Shown here one piece after another: positions 57,541 to 64,000 of a stretch of 64,000 nucleotides of DNA; the stretch's first letter is position 1; each line of letters begins with the position of its first letter. Below the pieces are notes generated by a model that saw only the letters and a program-made list of their open reading frames with translations, did not search any database and was not told where the DNA came from. The position numbers were made by a program, and so were the translations under genes. Origin of the DNA: Chryseobacterium sp. G0201 (lineage in GTDB: Bacteria > Bacteroidota > Bacteroidia > Flavobacteriales > Weeksellaceae); NCBI RefSeq assembly GCF_003815655.1, contig NZ_CP033917.1, positions 3,100,001-3,164,000 of the forward strand, in the 5' to 3' direction.

Positions 57541-58314
57541 ATGCGAAAAAAAATTGTTATTCTCGTTCTTGCATCTTTTGTAAGAATGAATGATCAGGTA
57601 GGAATTAACACAACCAATCCTAAAGGTGTTTTGGATATTGTTTCCACAACATCCGGTGTAATTATTCCTAGGTTGGCAAATCCTGTAAATATTGTAGCTC
57701 CCGTTGAGGGGATGATAGCTTATGATACAACTAATAAAAGTTTACGTTACTTTGATGGGGTGAGCTGGAGTAGTCTTATAACAACGAAATTAACGAAGCC
57801 TAACGAAGGTGTTGTTAAAATTAATGCAGGAGGTGTTGGAGCTGGAACAAAGCCAAGTTGGTCTAATGTCTCTGCTAATACTACCCGACAGGTTATTTAT
57901 TCGTTGCCGTTGGTATATGCCACTGCGCCTACAACGAGTTGGCCGGAAAATTCTGTAATTTCTGATGCTAAAATTTTTTCAGGAAATCAGTTTATTGAAA
58001 ATAGTGTATTGGGACAGGTTCATCAATGGCGACTTATTGTGAATTATACCAAGTCGTCCAATATTTTAAGTCAGGATATCAGGTTTATCTTAAGAAATCC
58101 TTTGTCTGGCTTTAGGTCTGAGATTAGCGGGGTGATTCCATCAAGTAAAACAGGCGGAATTTTGGTATATAATTTTACAACAATTGCAGATGGGGTCAGT
58201 TTGCCTGCTCCGTTGGGAACTGGTAGCGGATATATTTTAGAATGGGTGGCTTCGGATGATATTTCAACAATTTCTATTGATAGTATTACCCGTATCTCTT
58301 TTCATAAAGATTAA
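57541..58314 (+). CDS. Hypothetical secreted flavobacterial protein
   Basis: 257 residues. A basic-hydrophobic start (MRKKIVILVLASFVRMNDQ) is followed by VGINTTNPKGVLDIVSTTSG, the opening typical of many exported flavobacterial proteins, and GMIAYDTTNKSLRYFDGVSW. The rest is beta-rich (QVIYSLPLVYATAPT, HQWRLIVNYTKSS). The signal segment lacks the usual A-x-A/Q-type site, being interrupted by R15, and may be partly decayed or miscalled. No function assigned. Confidence 0.7.
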   Translation: MRKKIVILVLASFVRMNDQVGINTTNPKGVLDIVSTTSGVIIPRLANPVNIVAPVEGMIAYDTTNKSLRYFDGVSWSSLITTKLTKPNEGVVKINAGGVGAGTKPSWSNVSANTTRQVIYSLPLVYATAPTTSWPENSVISDAKIFSGNQFIENSVLGQVHQWRLIVNYTKSSNILSQDIRFILRNPLSGFRSEISGVIPSSKTGGILVYNFTTIADGVSLPAPLGTGSGYILEWVASDDISTISIDSITRISFHKD

Positions 58315-58339
58315 TTAAAAAAATAAATGACAAGTATAA

Positions 58340-58359
58340 AAGCATCTTTAATGATGCTT
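58340..58359 (+). terminator. Terminator after the secreted protein
   Basis: AAGCATC and GATGCTT pair around TTTAAT; TTTTTT follows. Confidence 0.8.
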
Positions 58360-58378
58360 TTTTTTTTATTTTAGTAAC

Positions 58379-59017
58379 ATGAAAGTTTATATAGTAAGTG
58401 GTCTTGGAGCAGATTTTAAAGTACTTGAAAGATTGGAGTTTCCCGCGCGTTGTGAAGTTGTTTTTATAGACTGGTTGATTCCTGAGAAGAATGAACCTCT
58501 TTCTGATTATGTAGTAAGAATGGCAGAGAAAATAGATGTTTCAGAGCCGTTTTATCTTTTGGGGTACTCGTTTGGAGGAATCATTGTTCAGGAGATTAAT
58601 AAAATAAAACCTGCCGAAAAGGTAGTTATTTTAGGCAGCATAAAATCCGATAAAGAGAAATCTAAATTTATAAGAACGGGTGAAGTGACGAAGATTCCAC
58701 GAATACTCCCTTTGGGTCTTTTTAATGACAGAGCTGCAAATGTATATTCTGTGGTCAGAAAATTATTTGATCCTAAAAATCCTAAGATTCTTCAATATTT
58801 TAAGGTTCGCGATCCATATTATTTAAAATGGTCGGTAGAAAAAGTATCAGAATGGAAATTTGAAGAAAATCCTAATGTAATCCAAGTGTTAGGAGATAGA
58901 GATATTGTTTTTCCGGTAAAAAATTCAAAACCCAATTATATTATCAAAGGCGGAACTCATTTATTTCCCGCAACAAAATATAAAGAGGTTTCTAAGGTTT
59001 TAAATGAGGTATTTTAG
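58379..59017 (+). CDS. Small alpha/beta hydrolase
   Basis: 212 residues. Nucleophile elbow GYSFGG (about residues 62-67) with Ser64, and late GGTHLFPAT supplies the His; GDRDIVFP the acidic residue. Short cap region. Substrate unknown. Gap to the next gene 110 nt. Confidence 0.75.
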   Translation: MKVYIVSGLGADFKVLERLEFPARCEVVFIDWLIPEKNEPLSDYVVRMAEKIDVSEPFYLLGYSFGGIIVQEINKIKPAEKVVILGSIKSDKEKSKFIRTGEVTKIPRILPLGLFNDRAANVYSVVRKLFDPKNPKILQYFKVRDPYYLKWSVEKVSEWKFEENPNVIQVLGDRDIVFPVKNSKPNYIIKGGTHLFPATKYKEVSKVLNEVF

Positions 59018-59073
59018 ATTTAAAATCATTTTATTTTAATTTACGGTTAAATTTGAAGGGGTATTTGTTTTAA

Positions 59074-59106
59074 TTTGTGTTTTTATGAAATTTATGTTTA
59101 ATTTTG
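59074..59106 (+). promoter_or_regulatory. Promoter of the ammonium transporter gene
   Basis: TTTG (59074-59077), 21-nt spacer and TAATTTTG (59099-59106), good flavobacterial form, 22 nt before the ATG. Confidence 0.6.
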
Positions 59107-59127
59107 GAGGGGTTAAATTAAAATTTT

Positions 59128-60471
59128 ATGAAAGTAGGGTTGAAATGGATCGTTTCATTTACCACGATTGCTCTTATTGCAGTAGGAGGTTTATTTTGGA
59201 GTCCAATCGTTGATTTTCCAAATAATGGAGAATTTTTAGGGGAAGATAAAATTGTTGGAGCAGATGTAGCCTGGATTTTGGCTGCTGCAGGTCTTGTTTT
59301 GCTCATGACTCCCGGATTATCTTTTTTTTATGGCGGAATGGTCGGTAAGAAAAATGTAATTTCCACGATGCTGCAAAGTTTTATTGCATTGGGCGTAATT
59401 TCCATTCTTTGGGTGGTCGTTGGCTTTTCTTTATCTTTTGGTGATTCTTTAGGTTTTGAAATTAATGGCGAACATTATGGTATCATCGGAAATCCGTTAA
59501 GTTATCCTTTTTTCAGCCGTGTAGGAGTTTTACCTCATAAAATGATGGCTTCTACCATACCTTTTGTACTTTTTGCTCTGTTTCAGATGAAATTTGCGGT
59601 CATCACTCCTGCTTTGATAACAGGTTCATTTGCAGAAAGGGTACGTTTTATTTCCTATTTATTATTCATGGTGCTTTTCAGCATTTTCATTTATACGCCG
59701 CTTTGTCATATGGTTTGGCATCCAGATGGACTTTTAAATAAATTTTTCGGAGTTAAAGATTTCGCAGGCGGAACAGTTGTTCATATGAGTGCCGGATTTG
59801 CCGCACTGGCTGGAGCTATCGTTTTAGGAAACAGAAAAAATCCGCATCATGAGCCTTCAAATATTCCTTTTGTCCTTTTAGGAACCGGAATGCTTTGGTT
59901 TGGATGGTTCGGATTCAATGCCGGTTCTGCGTTGGCTGCAAACGCAACGGCTGCAACGGCTTTTGGAACAACAACGATCGCTTCTGCATCAGCAATGATG
60001 ACGTGGATATTTTTTGACAGAATTAATGGTCGAAGCGTTTCTGCTTTGGGAGCCTGCATTGGTGCGGTGGTTGGATTGGTTGCCATTACTCCCGCATGTG
60101 GCTTTGTTTCCATTGCAGAAAGTCTTTTTATAGGTTTTATTTCCGCTATTGTTTCTAATCTGATGATGAATTGGAAAGCATTAAAAAAAATCGACGATAC
60201 TTTGGATGTTTTTGCCTGTCATGGAGTAGGGGGGATTATGGGAATGATTTTAACGGCAATTTTTGCACATGGTGAGAATGCAAGTCTTCTTCATGGCGGT
60301 TTTGAAGTTTTTACGCACCATATGATAGCGCTGGTTCTTGTTTCTCTATTTGCTTTTTTTGGTTCGTTGCTATTATATAAAATTACAGATCGTATTATTA
60401 CGTTGAGGGTTTCGGAAGAGGCTGAAGAGATGGGACTAGACCTTTCTCAACACGAAGAAAAGTTCCAGTAG
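59128..60471 (+). CDS. amt: Ammonium transporter
   Basis: 447 residues with eleven to twelve membrane helices. Motifs: TPGLSFFYGGMVGKKNV (about 62), VVHMSAGFAALAGAIVLG with the first pore His, WFGFNAGSALAAN, and FACHGVGGIMGMILTAIFA with the second pore His. It conducts NH3/NH4+ at the inner membrane. No glnB/glnK gene is adjacent, which is unusual compared with amtB-glnK operons. Monocistronic with its own promoter. Confidence 0.92.
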   Translation: MKVGLKWIVSFTTIALIAVGGLFWSPIVDFPNNGEFLGEDKIVGADVAWILAAAGLVLLMTPGLSFFYGGMVGKKNVISTMLQSFIALGVISILWVVVGFSLSFGDSLGFEINGEHYGIIGNPLSYPFFSRVGVLPHKMMASTIPFVLFALFQMKFAVITPALITGSFAERVRFISYLLFMVLFSIFIYTPLCHMVWHPDGLLNKFFGVKDFAGGTVVHMSAGFAALAGAIVLGNRKNPHHEPSNIPFVLLGTGMLWFGWFGFNAGSALAANATAATAFGTTTIASASAMMTWIFFDRINGRSVSALGACIGAVVGLVAITPACGFVSIAESLFIGFISAIVSNLMMNWKALKKIDDTLDVFACHGVGGIMGMILTAIFAHGENASLLHGGFEVFTHHMIALVLVSLFAFFGSLLLYKITDRIITLRVSEEAEEMGLDLSQHEEKFQ

Positions 60472-60539
60472 ATTTGGAGATTTCATTTTTTTTCTATTGT
60501 AATTGTGAAATCTTTATAATTAATAATTTGGGCTCGAAT

Positions 60540-61019
60540 TTATCCCTCTTTAGACCGAAAAATATGTTTTTTAATGAAGTGTAGCCATTGGGTTGGTTTG
60601 CTATTAATCTCAGCCCCTTTTTCAGGGTTATCAAGTTGTTTAAGAAGAGAAATTAAACATTTTTCAAAATCAACTTTCATGAAAGTTGCTATGGATAGGT
60701 CTTTACTTTTAGATTCGGTCTCGTTAGATAACTTGATATGAACATGCAATTTTTTGTTTTTATAATAAAACTGTACAGATAATTCATATTTTTTTTCATG
60801 AAGTGTGATGATTTTTATTTGATAAAAATCAGTATCAGGCAGTGAATGGGAATGTTTTTGACTACTGAAGAGTCCTAAGCCTCTCATTTCTATTTGTAAG
60901 AGATAATTTGCTAGTTTAGACCTTTCATTAATGAATGAGTCTTTGAAGGCTTTTTGAAGTACTATTTCTTGTTCTTTTTGCTCAGTATTTCTTATGATAT
61001 CAATATACTTGTTAATCAT
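60540..61019 (-). CDS. Hypothetical protein
   Basis: 159 residues, basic and helical-then-strand (KYELSVQFYYKNKKLHVHIKL), no signal peptide. Not recognised. Its downstream end faces the ammonium transporter, upstream the divergent sdaA gene; the 270 bp upstream are AT-rich. Confidence 0.55.
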   Translation of the reverse strand: MINKYIDIIRNTEQKEQEIVLQKAFKDSFINERSKLANYLLQIEMRGLGLFSSQKHSHSLPDTDFYQIKIITLHEKKYELSVQFYYKNKKLHVHIKLSNETESKSKDLSIATFMKVDFEKCLISLLKQLDNPEKGAEINSKPTQWLHFIKKHIFRSKEG

Positions 61020-61260
61020 TTTTGCTTTTTTATATTGTTTAGAGGGAATTCTTTTTAAACATATATAGCAAAAATATAAAAGCTCACTTAAAAATTAGTT
61101 ACTGCAACGCTACTGCAATTTTTAATTGTTTGATTATTAGTGGATTTTTTTGTGGTATTGTTAACAGAATTGAAGGAGATAATGATTTATAGCATATTTT
61201 AGATTTAAAAATAACGCTATAATACACATAAAGTTGATAAATATTTTCGGATTTATCGTG

Positions 61261-61268
61261 TATCTTTG
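61261..61268 (+). promoter_or_regulatory. sdaA -7 box
   Basis: TATCTTTG, exact TAnnTTTG, 29 nt before the ATG. A TTG at 61234 stands 24 nt upstream, wider than usual. Confidence 0.5.
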
Positions 61269-61297
61269 TTTTTGAGGTAAAATGATGAATCATTTAT

Positions 61298-62719
61298 ATG
61301 GAATCAATATCGGTTTTTGAGATTATTAAAGTAGGAATAGGTCCGTCAAGTTCACATACGATGGGACCGTGGAATGCAGCGTCTGCATTTATCAGAATTA
61401 TAAAAAGAGAAAGATCAATCGCTGAGGTTAAAGAAGTTTTTCTTGAATTTTTCGGTTCATTAGCAAAAACGGGAATCGGGCACGGAACCGATATTGCCGG
61501 AATGCTTGGTTTGAATGGAGAAGATTTTAAAACGATCAATACGTCAAAAATTGATGAGAAAATAGAGAGCATAAAAAATACTCAGATTCTAAATCTAGGC
61601 GGTGAAAAGGAAATTCCTTTTATATATGGTCATCACTTAGTTTTAAATATGCAAAAATCCCTTGATTTTCATCCAAACGGAATGATCTTCAAAGCAGTTT
61701 TTGAAGATGGAACCGAGCTTGTGCAGGATTTTTATTCTGTTGGAGGAGGTTTTATTGCAAGTCAGGAAAAAAACTCGATAGAAAAGCAGTGTGTACGTAC
61801 ATTATACCCATGTCATAAGGCTGCAGATATTGTAAAATACTGTGAAAAATTAGGGTTTAACAAGATTTCAGATTTAATTTTAATTAATGAAGAAAGCTGG
61901 AGAACTCAGGAAGAAACAAGAGCCGAAGCACTTTATATCTGGAAACAGATTAAAGAATGTATCTATAAAGGCGTAAACAAAGAAGGAATTCTTCCCGGCG
62001 GACTGAATGTTACCAGAAGAGCAGCCGGAATCAACAGAAAATTATTAGGAGAAGATAAGATCTATAAAAATAAAGATGAATGGTTTCAGATGGTTGTAGA
62101 TGCCGAAGAAAACTTCACCAATATCAATAAATGGATTGCTTGTTTTGCATTGGCTGTAAACGAAGAAAATGCGGCTTTTGGAAGAATAATCACAGCTCCA
62201 ACCAATGGAGCGAGTGGTGTAATTCCGGCTGTATTAATGTATTCTCAGGCCTTTACACCTTTCATCAGTGAAGATGATATTGCAAGATTTTTATTGGTTG
62301 CGGGAGAAATCGGAACATTATTCAAAAAAAATGCGACAATTTCCGCAGCAATGGGCGGTTGCCAGGCTGAGGTCGGAGTTTCTTCGGCAATGGCAGCGGC
62401 TGGTTTGACGGAAATTCTTGGCGGAAGTGTTGGTCAGGTTCTAATGGCTGCTGAAATTGCAATGGAACATCACTTAGGATTAACCTGTGATCCCATCAAA
62501 GGCTTAGTTCAGATTCCTTGTATTGAAAGAAATACGATGGGCGCTATAAAAGCGATCACAGCAGCAAATATCGCTCTTGAAAGTGATCCTGCAAAAGCTA
62601 AAGTAAGTTTAGACCAGGTTGTTCAAACCATGTGGGAAACTGCGTTGTCAATGAACGACAGGTTTAAAGAGACTTCGGAAGGTGGCTTGGCAATTGCGGT
62701 CAACGTTCCGGAATGCTAA
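61298..62719 (+). CDS. sdaA: L-serine ammonia-lyase, iron-sulfur dependent
   Basis: 473 residues. Single-chain enzyme with beta-domain motif [12 protein letters not shown] (about residue 14), catalytic region [13 protein letters not shown] (about 304), and [4Fe-4S] Cys ligands in [15 protein letters not shown] and QIPCIERN. Deaminates L-serine to pyruvate plus ammonia in the cytoplasm. Adjacent to the ammonium transporter but divergent from its neighbours. Own promoter. Confidence 0.93.
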   Translation: MESISVFEIIKVGIGPSSSHTMGPWNAASAFIRIIKRERSIAEVKEVFLEFFGSLAKTGIGHGTDIAGMLGLNGEDFKTINTSKIDEKIESIKNTQILNLGGEKEIPFIYGHHLVLNMQKSLDFHPNGMIFKAVFEDGTELVQDFYSVGGGFIASQEKNSIEKQCVRTLYPCHKAADIVKYCEKLGFNKISDLILINEESWRTQEETRAEALYIWKQIKECIYKGVNKEGILPGGLNVTRRAAGINRKLLGEDKIYKNKDEWFQMVVDAEENFTNINKWIACFALAVNEENAAFGRIITAPTNGASGVIPAVLMYSQAFTPFISEDDIARFLLVAGEIGTLFKKNATISAAMGGCQAEVGVSSAMAAAGLTEILGGSVGQVLMAAEIAMEHHLGLTCDPIKGLVQIPCIERNTMGAIKAITAANIALESDPAKAKVSLDQVVQTMWETALSMNDRFKETSEGGLAIAVNVPEC

Positions 62720-62797
62720 CTATGAATAATAAGTAATTGGTAATGAGTAATATTTAATTACGGATACAAATTCTGATTATGTCTAAAAAACGACCTA

Positions 62798-62992
62798 GGA
62801 AACTTTGGCGTTAAAAAAATTAAAACTTAATCCGTTAAAAAATTCCCACTGTTTGAGCGCGAGATAAAATTTGATAATAAATCTATTTTTAATTCGCGTG
62901 AGTTTTGGGGATTTTAGAATTAAATTTTAATTTTTAGCCAAAGTTTCCAGTCTTGACTTTTTGTTTCTTTTATGTTAAGACAAAAGAAAAAT
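62798..62992. repeat. Dispersed palindromic repeat, copy 2
   Basis: Perfect 12-bp terminal inverted repeats GGAAACTTTGGC (62798-62809) and GCCAAAGTTTCC (62937-62948), internal AACTTAATCCGTTAAAAAAT and ATTAAATTTTAATTTTTAGC shared with copy 1 at 42993, and a 40-bp tail ending in a TCTTTT/AAAAGA hairpin. Non-coding, fills the sdaA-tyrA gap. Confidence 0.85.
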
Positions 62993-62994
62993 AC

Positions 62995-63840
62995 CTACTT
63001 ATCGAGTATTCCTCTTATTTTATTAGCATTAGAAATTAATTCTCCCAAATATTCATAATTCTCTTTTTCCAAAGCAGCTTTGAATTTTCTTAACTGAGAA
63101 ATATGTTCATTTAAAACATCCAAAACATTTTCTTTATTTTGTTTAAAGATAGGAACCCACATTTCCGGATGAGATTTTGCCAGACGAACCGTACTCGAAA
63201 AACCGGAACTTGCCAATTGAAAAATAGTATCTTCCTCGCGTTCTTTTTCCAAAACGGTATTCGCCAAAGCATAAGATGTGATATGTGAAATGTGCGAAAT
63301 ATAAGCCGTGTGTACATCATGAGCTTCTGCATTCATGTAGATCAAATGCATATCAAGACTTTCAATAATTTTTTCAACTAAATGTAAAGCGTCTTCAGCA
63401 GATTCTTCTTTATTGCAAATCACGCCCGCTTTTCCAGAAAAACTTTCTGAAATAGCCGATTTTGGACCATTGTTTTCTGTACCCCACATCGGGTGAAAAG
63501 CCACAAATCTTGAACGTTTCGGATGGTCTTTTACAGCATCTACAATTCCAGCTTTGGTAGAACCGGCATCCATTACAGTTTGGTTATCTGAAATTAGATC
63601 TAATACACTAGGCAAAATTTTCCTTGCAGCATCTACAGGAATAGCAACGATGATAAGATCAGAATTTTTTATTCCGTATTCCAGATCAACTTTAGCATCA
63701 ATAATTTTTAAATCTAATGCCTGATTAAGATGTTCATTATTATTGTCGATTCCGTAAATGAAATCTATGATGCCTTTTTGTCTTAATTTTAAAGCAATCG
63801 ACCCTCCAATAAGACCTACCCCTATAATACTTATTTTCAT
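62995..63840 (-). CDS. tyrA: Prephenate dehydrogenase
   Basis: 281 residues. NAD-binding motif GVGLIGGSIALKL (residues 7-19), SDLIIVAIPVDA, and VMDAGSTKAGIVDAV, RFVAFHPMWGTENNGP (about 110-125) with the catalytic His region, and AHDVHTAYISHISHI (about 179). Oxidises prephenate to 4-hydroxyphenylpyruvate for tyrosine synthesis. A hairpin with T-run lies 22 nt upstream. Confidence 0.9.
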   Translation of the reverse strand: MKISIIGVGLIGGSIALKLRQKGIIDFIYGIDNNNEHLNQALDLKIIDAKVDLEYGIKNSDLIIVAIPVDAARKILPSVLDLISDNQTVMDAGSTKAGIVDAVKDHPKRSRFVAFHPMWGTENNGPKSAISESFSGKAGVICNKEESAEDALHLVEKIIESLDMHLIYMNAEAHDVHTAYISHISHITSYALANTVLEKEREEDTIFQLASSGFSSTVRLAKSHPEMWVPIFKQNKENVLDVLNEHISQLRKFKAALEKENYEYLGELISNANKIRGILDK

Positions 63841-63861
63841 CTTTTTTAAATTTTAAAATAA

Positions 63862-63886
63862 AAAAACCCCGTCCGAGGACGAGGTT
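63862..63886 (-). terminator. Hairpin with T-run upstream of tyrA: attenuator or terminator
   Basis: On the minus strand AACCTCGTC pairs with GACGGGGTT (one mismatch), followed by a T-rich run and then the tyrA ATG about 22 nt later. It may end transcription from a gene right of the window or act as an attenuator for tyrA. No leader peptide is identifiable. Confidence 0.55.
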
Positions 63887-64000
63887 TATGTTATGTTTAC
63901 AAGAATCCCTATCCCAAATTTGAGGTTAAAATTCTATAATAATATGTTCTTTTGTTTATAATCACTAAGCGAAGGTATAAAATAATTCTTAAATGCAAAT

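Overview
The window reads as a Bacteroidota chromosome, most likely a Chryseobacterium-like flavobacterium (Weeksellaceae). The reasons are very AT-rich DNA, a SusC/SusD pair, RteC and DUF6520/DUF3945-type proteins, many Flavobacteriia-type promoters (TTG, about 19-21 nt, TAnnTTTG), few Shine-Dalgarno sites, and bacteriocin-like peptides with a double-Gly leader. Species is not determinable by eye.

Region 1 (1 to about 25.7 kb) is accessory. It opens with orphan and decayed genes, a two-gene unit with a possible permuted papain-like cysteine peptidase, a putative AbiC-type phage-resistance protein, a small XRE regulator, and a long rod-like structured RNA candidate at 4252-4353. A SusC-SusD-S9 peptidase operon then converges on a four-gene minus-strand operon of small secreted proteins and a MauE-like membrane protein, next to a TPR/AraC-type membrane regulator. 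RteC, two HTH proteins, a DUF4099/DUF3945 protein, topoisomerase III and a MobC/VirD4-like coupling ATPase follow: part of a conjugative-element backbone without a relaxase or Tra genes. A large serine recombinase closes the region and its reading frame runs antisense through a tRNA-Leu(CAA), which marks the probable right end of the island. No left end is visible, so the island probably extends left of the window.

Region 2 (25.7 to 37.6 kb) is mostly core: MBL hydrolase, a conserved 475-aa protein, GAF protein, BtuF-like protein, MgtE, a bacteriocin-like peptide, rpsO, a FucP-type sugar transporter and pnp.

Region 3 (37.6 to 51 kb) is the most interesting. It is an RNA-repair neighbourhood: two RlaP-like (PF10127) nucleotidyltransferases, an RtcB-family RNA ligase and a WYL-domain regulator. 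The first nucleotidyltransferase operon and rtcB share an almost identical 19-bp palindrome at the same distance from a -7-like box, which suggests co-regulation. Between the two nucleotidyltransferases sit a HEPN-like gene and a KGGVGR-variant ParA/P-loop ATPase in a four-gene operon. Downstream of rtcB on the same strand is a 110-nt tRNA-like gene with perfect acceptor, D and T arms but an anticodon region expanded by about 36 nt. Next comes a tandem array of three hairpins with compensatory base changes, whose core sequence also occurs inside the tRNA-like anticodon insert, and then a 583-aa protein of unknown family. This resembles the rsr-Y RNA-rtcB logic of known RNA-repair operons with different parts. 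The cobalamin salvage genes cobT-cobS-cobC sit inside this stretch on the other strand.

Region 4 (51 to 64 kb) is ordinary chromosome: DUF1501/DUF1800 pair, outer-membrane protein, glucokinase, two YceI proteins, a secreted protein, alpha/beta hydrolase, ammonium transporter, L-serine dehydratase and prephenate dehydrogenase. A palindromic repeat of about 150-200 bp occurs twice in the window (42993 and 62798).
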